A DNA stretch of 64,000 nucleotides from assembly GCF_000220065.1 (NCBI RefSeq), contig NZ_AFQU01000001.1:248001-312000 (forward strand), given 5' to 3'. A program made the position numbers and the translations under genes. Shown one piece after another: positions 28,271 through 38,316 of this stretch. Position 1 is the stretch's first letter. Every line of letters begins with the position of its first letter. Source of the DNA: Streptococcus sp. oral taxon 056 str. F0418. GTDB taxonomy: Bacteria > Bacillota > Bacilli > Lactobacillales > Streptococcaceae. The notes below the pieces were generated by a model. It had not been told where the DNA came from and ran no database searches. It saw nothing but the letters and a program-made list of their open reading frames with translations.

Positions 28271-29791
28271 TTATTTTTTTAAAAGTCCTTCCTTGACCAG
28301 ATAATCACGCGCAACAGCTTCCGCTTTTTTGCCCTCAATGCCAACTTGATAATTCATCTGGCTCATCTGGCTTTCCGTAATTTTACCAGCTAGTTTATTG
28401 AGAATCCCTTCCAATTCAGGGTGTTTTTCTAGCAATTTAGCCTTCAGGAGAGGCGCCCCTTGATAAGGAGGGAAAAGATGTTTATCATCTTCTAAAATCT
28501 GAAGTTGATAGCGCTCAATTTCAGGGTCAGTTGAATAGACTTCCATAATCTGAATATCACCTGATTTAATCGCATCATAGCGAAGGGCTGGCTCCATGGT
28601 TGACACATTGAGGTTCAGTCCATAGACAGACTGGAGTCCCTTGTTTCCATCTTCACGGTCGTTAAACTCTAGGGTAAAGCCTGCCTTGAGCTTGTCTTGA
28701 ACTGCTTTAAGATCAGAGATGGTTTTAAGATTGTATTTTTTGGCGACACTCTTAGGTACTGCGATGGCATATGTATTTTGATAAGCCATGTGATTGAGCA
28801 AGACTAGATTGTCCTGTTTTTTGATTCCATCACGTGCTGCTTCAAAAACTTCTTCAGCATCATTGCTGACCTTTGGAGCAGGCTGCAAGAGAGTTCCAGT
28901 AACCGTACCGGTAAACTCAGGATAGACATCAATATCGCCTTTCTTTAATGCTTGATAAAGGAAGTCTGTCTTCCCAAAATTAGGTTTGACTGTCACAGTC
29001 ATATCCGTATTTTCCTCGATAAGAAGTTTATACATATTCATGAGAATTTCTGGTTCTGGACCTAATTTCCCAGCAATAACCAGATGATCCTTCTCCTGCT
29101 TGGGGAGCAGACTCGGTGTATAAGAAGCACCGAGGCCGAGGATTAAGACAGCAAAAGCTGTAAATACAGTCCGAAGCTTTGCCTTTTCCATCCATTTAAG
29201 AAGACTGTTGAAAAGAATAGCCAAAACCGCGGATGAAATAGCTCCAATCAAGATCAGACTGGCATTACGACGATCAATTCCTAGAAGGATAAAAGAACCT
29301 AGTCCACCAGCTCCTACAAGAGCTGCTAGAGTTGCTGTTCCGATAATCATAACTGTTGCTGTCCGAACTCCTGAAACGATGACGGGCATAGCTAGAGGCA
29401 GTTCAAACTTTTTGAGCCGCTCCCACTTGGTCATCCCAAAGGCGATTCCAGCTTCCTCTAAACTAGGATCAATCCCATTCAAGGCTGTGACAGTATTTTC
29501 TAAAATCGGGAAAATAGCGTAAATCACCAGAGCAGTCAGTGCCGGCAGTGTACCAATTCCCATGAGGGGGATAAAGAGTCCCAGCAAAGCCATTGAAGGA
29601 ATGGTTTGAAAGATTCCTGCAATTTGTAGCACCCAATTGGCTGCTTTTTTGTGACTATTGAGATAGATAGCGAGCGGAATAGTCAGGAAGATGGCCACTA
29701 GTAAGGTCAGAAGAGAGAGCTGAAGATGTTGCCCTAAGGCTGCCAACCATTCGCCAAAGCGCTCCTGAAAGGTAGAAAACAAATTAGCCAT
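28271..29791 (-). CDS. OpuC-type osmoprotectant ABC transporter, permease fused to substrate-binding protein
   Basis: The protein has about 506 residues. The first 210 are a membrane permease with a [20 protein letters not shown] coupling loop. The rest is an extracytoplasmic binding domain of the OpuCC/ProX type ([12 protein letters not shown], later FPPYQGAPL). Such fusions import glycine betaine, carnitine or choline. The ATG at 29791 follows GGAGG, and an in-frame TTG five codons upstream is rejected. It overlaps the ATPase gene by 8 nt. Substrate is by family only. Confidence 0.88.
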   Translation of the reverse strand: MANLFSTFQERFGEWLAALGQHLQLSLLTLLVAIFLTIPLAIYLNSHKKAANWVLQIAGIFQTIPSMALLGLFIPLMGIGTLPALTALVIYAIFPILENTVTALNGIDPSLEEAGIAFGMTKWERLKKFELPLAMPVIVSGVRTATVMIIGTATLAALVGAGGLGSFILLGIDRRNASLILIGAISSAVLAILFNSLLKWMEKAKLRTVFTAFAVLILGLGASYTPSLLPKQEKDHLVIAGKLGPEPEILMNMYKLLIEENTDMTVTVKPNFGKTDFLYQALKKGDIDVYPEFTGTVTGTLLQPAPKVSNDAEEVFEAARDGIKKQDNLVLLNHMAYQNTYAIAVPKSVAKKYNLKTISDLKAVQDKLKAGFTLEFNDREDGNKGLQSVYGLNLNVSTMEPALRYDAIKSGDIQIMEVYSTDPEIERYQLQILEDDKHLFPPYQGAPLLKAKLLEKHPELEGILNKLAGKITESQMSQMNYQVGIEGKKAEAVARDYLVKEGLLKK

Positions 29792-30512
29792 GTTGAACAC
29801 CTCCAAATAAATCTGCTACGAAGTTGGTTGCAGGTGCAGATAAGATTTCCTCAGGTGTCGCCACTTGACAAATCTCTCCGTCCTGCAGAACAGCAATCCG
29901 ATTCCCCAACTTTAAAGCTTCATCCGTATCATGGGTGACAAAGATTGTTGTCATCCCAAACTGGTCATGGATACTCTTGGTCAAGCTCTGCAATTGCTTA
30001 CGCGAGATGGCATCAAGAGCTGAAAAAGGCTCGTCCATCAGCAGGATTTTGGGTTGGGCGATAATGGCACGTACAATGCCCACCCGCTGCTGCTCACCAC
30101 CAGACAGCTCACTCGGCATACGCTGAGCATAGTCTTCTGCAGGCAAGCCCACTAGCTCCAACAATTCATCAGTCTTCTGCTGAATATCTGCCTTGCTCCA
30201 TCCTTTCATTTCAGGAATGAGAGAAATATTTTCAGCCACAGTTAGGTTTGGAAAGAGGGCAATCGCTTGTAAGACATAGCCTGTGGAAAGGCGCAGCTCA
30301 CGCTCATCATAATCCTTAATCCGCTTATCATCCATATAGATATTGCCATCTGTTGGCTCTAAAAGACGGTTGATCATCTTGAGCATGGTTGTCTTACCGG
30401 ATCCAGAAGGACCTACTAAAACCATGAACTCTCCATCCTCAATCCGTAAGTTGACATCTCTCAAGACATCCTTTTCTGTATAGCGTAGCGCTACATTTTT
30501 ATATTCAATCAT
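29784..30512 (-). CDS. OpuC-type ABC transporter ATP-binding protein
   Basis: This 242-residue ATPase has GPSGSGKTT (Walker A), [26 protein letters not shown] and [10 protein letters not shown], typical of glycine-betaine/proline transporter ATPases. It lacks the C-terminal CBS pair of the long OpuA/OpuCA forms, so ionic-strength sensing through CBS domains is not expected. The permease-binding protein gene overlaps its end, and the SnoaL gene lies 13 bp upstream. Confidence 0.9.
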   Translation of the reverse strand: MIEYKNVALRYTEKDVLRDVNLRIEDGEFMVLVGPSGSGKTTMLKMINRLLEPTDGNIYMDDKRIKDYDERELRLSTGYVLQAIALFPNLTVAENISLIPEMKGWSKADIQQKTDELLELVGLPAEDYAQRMPSELSGGEQQRVGIVRAIIAQPKILLMDEPFSALDAISRKQLQSLTKSIHDQFGMTTIFVTHDTDEALKLGNRIAVLQDGEICQVATPEEILSAPATNFVADLFGGVQHG

Positions 30513-30525
30513 TCTTTGTCCTCAT

Positions 30526-31290
30526 TTAAAATTTACCACGGTTCGTCAAGTCTTCTACCTTAGGCATGACTTCTTTATTGTCCCAATGCTCTACAATCAA
30601 GCCATTCTCCAAACGGAAGATGTCATACTGGGCATAAGCCACCCCATCAATCTGAGTCTGTCCATAGCTAACCACGTAGTTACCTTGTCCCAAAAGCTGG
30701 AAAACAAAGTCAAATGAAACCCTATGCTCTGCAACATAGTTTTTATAAGCCTGACTTCCTTGGCCAATCTCATGATTATGCTGAATCAAATCGTCTGCCA
30801 CATAATCACTCCACTGCTCTAGCTCCCCATTTTGGAAAATTTCTGTCAAGAAACGACGAACGTTTTTTTTATTTGCTACGGTCTTATCCAAATCTGTGAC
30901 TTCAAAATCTCCAAAGATCTGATCTAACTGTCCATTTTCTGGAGCGCGATAGTAGTCAATCACATCCCAATGCTCCACGATGCGTCCATTCTCATCCGCA
31001 CGGAAAGTATCCGTCGTCACCCATTGAGCTTCCCCGCCATTGAGATATTGGTGAACATGGACGAAGACTAGATTACCATCCTCAACGGTGCGAATAATCT
31101 TCATCTCACGCTCGGGATGGCGCTCAAAGAAATTTGCAAAGAAAGCCGCAAACCCTTCTTTCCCATCTGGCACACCTGTCGAATGTTGTATATAAGTATC
31201 CCCTACAGACTGAGCTTGAGCCTCAGCAACACGCCCATCTTGAATGGCGTGAATATATAGATTTTGTGCATTTTCAACTTGTTTTGACAT
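30526..31290 (-). CDS. Tandem SnoaL-like (NTF2 fold) protein
   Basis: The 254 residues form two NTF2-like domains in tandem (about 1-125 and 135-254). Each has the pattern of a helical start, a QHN or QHS motif and a closing strand with VEHWD: IVEHWDVIDYY in the first, LIVEHWDNKEV in the second. SnoaL-like proteins include cyclases, isomerases and binding proteins, so no reaction can be assigned. It lies 3 bp after the MarR gene and directly before the osmolyte transporter, suggesting a shared ligand or response. Confidence 0.8.
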   Translation of the reverse strand: MSKQVENAQNLYIHAIQDGRVAEAQAQSVGDTYIQHSTGVPDGKEGFAAFFANFFERHPEREMKIIRTVEDGNLVFVHVHQYLNGGEAQWVTTDTFRADENGRIVEHWDVIDYYRAPENGQLDQIFGDFEVTDLDKTVANKKNVRRFLTEIFQNGELEQWSDYVADDLIQHNHEIGQGSQAYKNYVAEHRVSFDFVFQLLGQGNYVVSYGQTQIDGVAYAQYDIFRLENGLIVEHWDNKEVMPKVEDLTNRGKF

Positions 31291-31293
31291 GAT

Positions 31294-31731
31294 TTATGCC
31301 TCTTTTTCTTTTAAATTTGCTAAGATGCGTTCCTGATAACTTTCAAACTGACGAATTTCTTCCTCTGAGAAGCCTTTATAAAAAATAGCATCCAATTTTT
31401 GACTGACACGATGGCCAACCTCTTTCTGGGACAAACCTTGCTCCGTCAATTTGACATATTTTTTTCGCTTGTCTGAGCCACATTGACTAAAGGTCACCAA
31501 ATCCTGTTCTTCCAACTTTTTCAGCATAGTTGTCAGCGTATTATTGGCAAGTCCTGTCGCTAGTGCAATATCTGTCGCCGTAGCGCACCCTGTCTCACTA
31601 TTCCATAAAACGGTGAGAATCTTACCCTGTTCACTCCGATAAAGGGCTTCTGGATCTTGGCTCAGTAACTTTTGAAAAATCCTCCCATTCAACAAACGAA
31701 TATGATAGGCTACTAAATGACTATCTTTCAT
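31294..31731 (-). CDS. MarR family regulator
   Basis: This 145-residue winged-helix regulator contains the MarR core TATDIALATGLANNTLTTMLKKLEEQDLV split across about 53-80 and the wing SDKRKKYVKLTEQG. GGAGGAAGT precedes the ATG. It is first gene of a MarR-SnoaL-ATPase-permease operon with gaps of 3-13 bp and so probably controls it. The ligand is unknown. Confidence 0.88.
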   Translation of the reverse strand: MKDSHLVAYHIRLLNGRIFQKLLSQDPEALYRSEQGKILTVLWNSETGCATATDIALATGLANNTLTTMLKKLEEQDLVTFSQCGSDKRKKYVKLTEQGLSQKEVGHRVSQKLDAIFYKGFSEEEIRQFESYQERILANLKEKEA

Positions 31732-31842
31732 ACTTCCTCCAATTTTTTTCTATATCGAATCGTTTTTGTCAATTGTAACACCAGATATTACATCTGTCAA
31801 GAATTTTGTTCTATTTGGAAATAATTTGAAAAATAAGCATAG

Positions 31843-31865
31843 AAAAAGCAGGTTCACCCTGCTTT
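31843..31865 (-). terminator. Terminator of the mcrBC operon
   Basis: AAAGCAGG and CCTGCTTT form an 8-bp stem with a short loop that includes the end of mcrC; on the minus strand TTTTTC follows. Confidence 0.8.
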
Positions 31866-33156
31866 AAAATCTAAAATTTATTGTTTCCGATTGATGTATC
31901 TGTTGAACAAAATGGTCATAATTTTCAGCTTCTTGAGGGATAAGAATGGACCACTTTTTCAAGAGTGCCCCGTAACCTGCTAATTTACCTATGTCATTAT
32001 CAACAACCTTCTCCACGCTTGGGAAAATAAGACCGGCTGTTTTAGCTTTTAAAATGTATGCATAGGAAATCAGTTGATATAAATCCTCACGATTGATTCC
32101 TTTTTCAGTAAATTCTAGCTTTTTATATTTGGCATCTAGTACGATTTTTAAATCTTTATAATAGAAGTCTGGATAAATTTTTCGACCATGACTCCTAAAT
32201 ACAGAAATGCCATCTCTCTTTTCTTTATTTCGTGGATGGATGAATCCTTTTGGCAACAAGGTGTAAACATACTCTTCCCAAAGCCAGGCAACATCAAAGA
32301 GAATGCCATGCACCCTTTGGGTTTGTGGCCCAAGACCATGCTTTTCTCTACTCAGAATCATCAAACAGAGTTCCTGTAATTTTCTATATTCCCGAAAAAA
32401 GGCATGACGGATGGGTTTAGCTTGATTCAGTCTGATAATCTTAACACGATCAGCTAGTTTATAAGACGGAGTCACGCGGATAATTTCTGTTACATTTTCA
32501 CGATTAGCATCAAACGCTCCACTTCCAATTGTTTTCTGATTCTTAATATACTCAATGGTGTGTCGAATCAGCTGCATCAATGGATTATCATAAGCAAACT
32601 CTCTAGTAGTGTAGGAAATATTTCCCATAAAAGGAACATTTTTCTTAAGATGATTTCCGACATCAATCGCTCCCTTTACATGGCTATCATTATGGAAAAA
32701 CCGCTGGTATTCCTTATAAAGCCCTTTTCTCAAAGCCGCTTGCAGATATTTTGGAAAGAGGTAAACCAGTAGTTGATAGAGTTTATCTTCGCTTGATAAA
32801 CCAACATCCAAGTTAGTGAGATTGATATTGAGGACCTTCTGCAAGAGATAATGTAAAAAATAGTCGCTATTAGCATTTGAAAAACGAGAGGAAATCGTTA
32901 ATCTTTCCTGACCGTAACCCAGAAAACCAATCACGTTTCCTGTCTTGATTTCCTGATTAAATGTTTCCAAAATCTTTTGATCTTTGTCTAAATCAGGAGA
33001 ATTCATCAAATCATTTGGGAAAATAAAAATACTGTCCTCTCGAGAAAGGTTATCTAGTGTTCTATCAAGAAGTGCTTGACTTAGTTTGGGATATTCTGTG
33101 ATAAAGTCTTCTTTAGCAATTTTATGCTGATTATCAGTTATCCGCATCATCATCAC
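31864..33156 (-). CDS. mcrC: McrC-type subunit of a McrBC restriction system
   Basis: This 430-residue protein matches McrC: an N-terminal region that binds McrB, a middle LMQLIRHTIEYI...YKLADRV block, and a C-terminal PD-(D/E)xK nuclease with IYPDFYYKDLKIVLDAKYK. McrC supplies the endonuclease that cuts modified DNA when driven by McrB GTPase. Its start overlaps the mcrB end by 23 nt. No methyltransferase lies nearby, which fits a modification-dependent system. Confidence 0.85.
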   Translation of the reverse strand: MMMMRITDNQHKIAKEDFITEYPKLSQALLDRTLDNLSREDSIFIFPNDLMNSPDLDKDQKILETFNQEIKTGNVIGFLGYGQERLTISSRFSNANSDYFLHYLLQKVLNINLTNLDVGLSSEDKLYQLLVYLFPKYLQAALRKGLYKEYQRFFHNDSHVKGAIDVGNHLKKNVPFMGNISYTTREFAYDNPLMQLIRHTIEYIKNQKTIGSGAFDANRENVTEIIRVTPSYKLADRVKIIRLNQAKPIRHAFFREYRKLQELCLMILSREKHGLGPQTQRVHGILFDVAWLWEEYVYTLLPKGFIHPRNKEKRDGISVFRSHGRKIYPDFYYKDLKIVLDAKYKKLEFTEKGINREDLYQLISYAYILKAKTAGLIFPSVEKVVDNDIGKLAGYGALLKKWSILIPQEAENYDHFVQQIHQSETINFRF

Positions 33157-35096
33157 CAGTATCTTGCCGATCTGTTTGCTTATTTTTTGTCAAATCAAAT
33201 GCCTTTTTCAAAGTTTCCAAAGTTTCAACCTCATCATAAGAACCTCGCAAGTAGTCTTCTAGGAGCGGCTTAATATAATCGGACCAGAGCAATTCATAGT
33301 CAAAGTCTACTTCCTGCAACTTAAGGAAATAACTTGGTCCAACATGGTAATGACTATTGAGCTCTTCTACTTTTTCTATGGCAGCATTCAAGTTTCTTAG
33401 ACGCATTTTCGCTTCTTCAGCTCCATATCCAAGAGGTTCATCAAGCATTCCCAACTGACTTTCAGCCGTGATTTCTACAAAACGGAAACGACGGCGCATG
33501 GCAAAATCAAAGGTATCTACCGAGCGGTCAATATCATTCATTGTTCCGATGATGTAGACATTTTCAGGAATATAAAACTTCTCATTAGTTTCATGTAAAT
33601 TAGCATATTGGGTAGAAACCTCTCCATCCTTACCACGATAGCCCGGATCAATGGAGAAAAAAAGTTCACCAAAAATCTTAGAAATCTCACCACGATTAAT
33701 TTCATCGATGATGAAGACGAATTTCTTGTCTGTGTCAATCTTTGGGGATACATAATCAGATAAGCCATAACTTTCTTTCATGTGATCCAAAACAATTTTT
33801 TGATAAGTTTCGTACTTTAACTTAGTCTCCTCACCCTTATATAAAAGATATACTTTTTCTTTGGTGGCAACAGGAGAATCAAACTTCACATTCCCTTGAC
33901 TGTTTAAACTGGCTGGAACCGAACTACGAGGGAACAAATATTGCCCCTGTTTCTCATTGAGAGCATCGGTTAGCTTAGTCCAAGTCTCTTCAAAATTATC
34001 TTGTCCTCCAGTCTTCTGAGCGTCTCTAGCCTTCTGACAAAACTTCTTAAAAATACCATCTTGTAGCTTAAACTCAATAATCCCATCCCCATTTGATACT
34101 GGTCTCAGTCCTTCTACAAAATCTGTATAGTCATAAGATGGATGAAACTGTACAAATCCAATTTGGTCTTCATTTCCACCAGTCAACTCATTGGCAATTT
34201 GTCTGGCAAGATAGGTTTTTCCTGTACCAGGAGCACCACGGAGGATGAGGTTTTTGGATGAAAGTAAAATATTTTTATATTTGTTAATATTTTCTAACAT
34301 ATTTATATCTTTCTTTTCTAATTCTCTATAAAAACTAGTAAAATAGTTATAAAACTTTTTTAAGGTATCGCTAGGTTTACCAGTTGATTCCAACTCTAAA
34401 TCTTTAACAAAGTATTTATGACCCAATTCTTCATCTCGATTATCACTATACCATTTTACTATTTTAAATTCTGTAAGTTCAAAACTCTGGAAACCACATC
34501 TTATATTTATCCATGAGTTATCAATGTCACTCAGTCGATAACCAAAGTAAGGTAATTTAATATATCCATTACCACTCTTTGGTCCAAAATGACTTTTGTT
34601 AAGCATTTCAACTTTGTATGGAATATTATCAATAATAACCGCAGGATAGATACTCTTAGCACCATCAAATTTCTGAGAACGTTTAATCCTAATATCTTTT
34701 GAATTATAGAGATTTGCTTGATTAACAAATTTTGATAAAAATTCTCTGAAAGCTGTGTAACACTCTATATCCGTCCCTCCTTTTACAAACTCATACGATT
34801 TGTCTATAAAAGGTAAAACCTCATTCAATGAGTCTTCACTATCAATAATATACTCAGCATCAAGCGTCCATCCAAACGAATCTGGTTTCTTATCAAATAA
34901 AAAACATCTGATTCTTGGAGACTTTTTGATAAAATAGCAATTTTTATTCTTTTACTCTGAAAACTAACCTCAATGAAGTTTTGTAATTTTCCTTTCTGAT
35001 TCTCAACCTGAAAAGAAACATAGCTTTTTGTTCTATTTTCAATCGCATCTGGAAACTCTGCTTTTATTCTTTCTAAAAAATCTGCTTTTTTATCAT
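33134..35096 (-). pseudogene. mcrB: McrB-type AAA+ GTPase, two apparent frameshifts near the 5' end
   Basis: The main frame (from 34828 down) encodes the AAA+ motor: GAPGTGKTYLARQI (Walker A), VFIIDEINRGE (Walker B) and GTMNDIDRSVDTFD, the McrB GTP-specificity motif. The 5' part continues in other frames. From an ATG at 35096 with GGGAG upstream, one A added to a six-A run (35091-35086) and one A to a five-A run (34927-34923) give an unbroken protein of about 654 residues. Its N-terminus (SYVSFQVENQKGK ... FGWTLDAEYIIDSED) resembles a DUF5655-like domain, which would replace the usual modified-base reader. That family call is tentative. Confidence 0.75.
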
Positions 35097-35261
35097 TTAA
35101 ACTTTATCTCCCTTTCTTCATCTTTATAGTCATATAATCATTCATTTAATCGTGACATATAAATACTTTTTATAAGTTAACCACCCCTTTATATCCTATT
35201 AATATATAATCTCATATATTATAACATGATTATAGGAAAAATAAAAGAAATTATAAACTAA

Positions 35262-35298
35262 AAAACCCAGTGTCTAAGAGGTCTTCTCTCCCACACTG
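35262..35298 (-). terminator. Terminator after the unknown gene at 35.3-35.9 kb
   Basis: CAGTGT and ACACTG pair around a long pyrimidine-rich loop, followed on the minus strand by TTTTTAG. The rest of the 205-bp gap to mcrB is very AT-rich, and I see no further gene in it. Confidence 0.5.
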
Positions 35299-35301
35299 AG
35301 C

Positions 35302-35857
35302 TTATTTTTTATCTGAGTAATATTCACCCTGACGGTAATCCCATGAGTTCAAAGTATCGGACAGGTGCATCATGATTTTGTAAATATCAAAGCCTTTGGG
35401 GATGACCTCAGGTGCTGGTGAGATGGAACGTTGCCCACCTTGTTCTAGAATTAATTTCCCATCCTTGTCCACCATGAAGACCATGACACCTTGTTCATAG
35501 CGAGTTTCGATTGTCTTATCTGGCTGTATAGAAGCCGCATGATCATCAGCTTCAATGACCAAATCAACAGCATTTTCAATACGATCGCCAATTCCTTTTG
35601 CCTTTCCACGTTTTTCTTTACCAAATGGGTTAGCCGAGGAAGCATAAACTATCTTCCTTCTTACCAACGCTTAGTTGCCAGCTGCTCATCTGCTTTTCCA
35701 TATTTAATAACAAACCACGAACATCAGTCATCAGCTCTTCTTGTTGGTCAAGACTTAGTGGTCCTTTCTTACAGGCTTTTAGGAAAACAAGCCGCATAAA
35801 ATAGTAACTAATGTAAGAAAAGTTATTCCATTTCTTTTCATCTTTTATCCTCTTCAT
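35302..35857 (-). pseudogene. Unrecognised protein gene, frame broken in the middle
   Basis: I do not recognise this protein. The 5' frame starts with ATG at 35857 (MKRIKDEKKWNNFSY) and ends after 75 codons. The 3' frame covers 120 residues up to the stop at 35302 but has no ATG and begins just after a stop, so the two halves are probably one gene of about 185 residues. Removing one G near 35655 joins them as GKKKIVYASSANPFG. The second half looks like a small alpha/beta domain (VMVFMVDKDGKLILEQGG). It precedes mcrB on the same strand behind its own terminator. A real pseudogene is possible. Confidence 0.5.
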
Positions 35858-35928
35858 TCAAAGCTTCATTTTATTAAACCACATACTATGATCTGCCTAC
35901 TAATAGCCATACCAAATATGCCAGAATG

Positions 35929-35974
35929 TTTTACTAAATTTTGCTTTGTGATTTACTAATTTTTGATGTATAAT
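35929..35974 (+). promoter_or_regulatory. galR promoter with two TTTACTAA motifs
   Basis: TTGTGA (35946-35951), a 17-bp gap and TATAAT (35969-35974) form a promoter for galR. TTTACTAAA (35930-35938) lies just upstream and TTTACTAAT (35952-35960) inside the spacer, 22 bp apart or two helical turns. The same word is at the galK promoter, so this is probably an autoregulatory GalR site. Confidence 0.6.
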
Positions 35975-35976
35975 AA

Positions 35977-37006
<1,030 letters not shown>

Positions 37007-37024
37007 GCTAGAAAGATCTTACCC

Positions 37025-37963
37025 ATGAAAACCTATGAAAAACTTTTTGACATCCTTAGCCAGGCTGATGACTTTATAAATGGCGAAAAAATAGCCCAAG
37101 AATTAGGTATCTCACGTACTTCAGTTTGGAAAGCCATTCAAAAACTAGAGAAAGAAGGCATCCAAATCGAATCAATTAAAAATCGTGGCTATCGATTGAT
37201 CTCTGGTGATTTGCTGATACCTGCCTGGATTGAGTCACAGTCCCCCCTTAATGAGGTTTCTTTCAATCCCGATTGTCAATCTACTCAGCTAGATGCTAAG
37301 ACTGGTATAGAGGCTGGGAAACCAGCTAACACTCTCTACCTTGCTACTTCACAATCAGCTGGACGTGGCCGTTTCGGCCGCCAATTCTTTTGTCCCAACC
37401 AAGGCGGCTTTTACATGACTCTTCATCTCAAGCCAGATCTCCCCTTTGATCAGCTTCCTTCCTATACACTCTTAACTGCTGGTGCAATCTATAAGGCTGT
37501 AAAAAATCTAACTCTTATAGATGTAGACATCAAGTGGGTCAATGATATCTACTTTAGAGGAAAGAAAATTGCAGGAATCCTGACCGAAGCGATAAGCTCT
37601 ATCGAGACTGGACTCGTTACGGATGTTATCATTGGTCTCGGTTTTAACTTTTTTATCACGGAATTTCCAATAGAACTCCAAGAAAAGGCAGGCTCTCTCT
37701 TTGAAGAAAAACCAGCAATCAGCCGAAATGAACTGATTGCAGAGATTTGGAAATGCTTCTATGAAAGTGAACCAGACGAATTGCTCTACCTCTACAAGCA
37801 ACGTTCTCTTGTGCTAGGACGTCAAGTAACTTTTAGCCAGAAAGGAATTAGCTACAAAGGTGTAGCAAAAGATGTTTCTGATAGTGGACAGCTTTTAGTT
37901 AAACTATCAGATGATCAAGAGATTTGGCTCAACAGCGGTGAGATTTCGCTGACCAGTTGGTAA
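37025..37963 (+). CDS. birA: Bifunctional biotin-[acetyl-CoA-carboxylase] ligase / biotin repressor
   Basis: This 312-residue protein has an N-terminal HTH (about 13-60: DFINGEKIAQELGISRTSVW) and a ligase domain with the biotinyl-AMP loop GRGRFGRQF (about 114-122), KWVNDIYF and AGILTEAI, and a C-terminal SH3-like fold. It attaches biotin to carboxylases and can repress biotin genes. It follows galR by 18 bp on the same strand and ends at a bidirectional terminator. Confidence 0.93.
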   Translation: MKTYEKLFDILSQADDFINGEKIAQELGISRTSVWKAIQKLEKEGIQIESIKNRGYRLISGDLLIPAWIESQSPLNEVSFNPDCQSTQLDAKTGIEAGKPANTLYLATSQSAGRGRFGRQFFCPNQGGFYMTLHLKPDLPFDQLPSYTLLTAGAIYKAVKNLTLIDVDIKWVNDIYFRGKKIAGILTEAISSIETGLVTDVIIGLGFNFFITEFPIELQEKAGSLFEEKPAISRNELIAEIWKCFYESEPDELLYLYKQRSLVLGRQVTFSQKGISYKGVAKDVSDSGQLLVKLSDDQEIWLNSGEISLTSW

Positions 37964-38048
37964 GCTACTAACTCATTCTGTTCTGTAGTAATCGTAAACT
38001 TCACTATTATATCCATACTTGCTTCTCACTTTCTAAAAAATCATATTA

Positions 38049-38082
38049 TAAAAGGACTGAGCGTTTGATTCAGTCCTTTTTT
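38049..38082. terminator. Bidirectional terminator after birA
   Basis: AAAAGGACTGA and TTCAGTCCTTTT pair around an 8-nt loop between convergent birA and the small membrane-protein gene. Confidence 0.85.
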
Positions 38083-38086
38083 ATCA

Positions 38087-38278
38087 TTATTTTTGTTTCA
38101 TCTGCTTATCAATTTCATCTACGATTCGCCCCATAACATAGGAGACTTGTAGATTGCGTAATATTAGAAAAGCCCAGAACAAAGCCATCAAATACTGCTC
38201 CAACATGATTGCTTCATTAAATAAATAGGTCTCAATAGCAGTAAAAAGCGCTACTGTTATAAATTGTATTCTATTCAT
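38087..38278 (-). CDS. Small membrane protein (DUF3272-like)
   Basis: This 63-residue protein has one or two hydrophobic segments (about 5-20 and 25-42) and a charged tail DEIDKQMKQK. Its pattern (FTAIETYLFNEA, then FWAFLILRNLQ) is like the DUF3272 family that I associate with the dnaX region of streptococci. Function is unknown. It lies 38 bp downstream of dnaX and is probably in its operon. Confidence 0.65.
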   Translation of the reverse strand: MNRIQFITVALFTAIETYLFNEAIMLEQYLMALFWAFLILRNLQVSYVMGRIVDEIDKQMKQK

Positions 38279-38316
38279 ACTTTTATTATAACATGAAAGA
38301 TTTAAAAAATCCTTTT

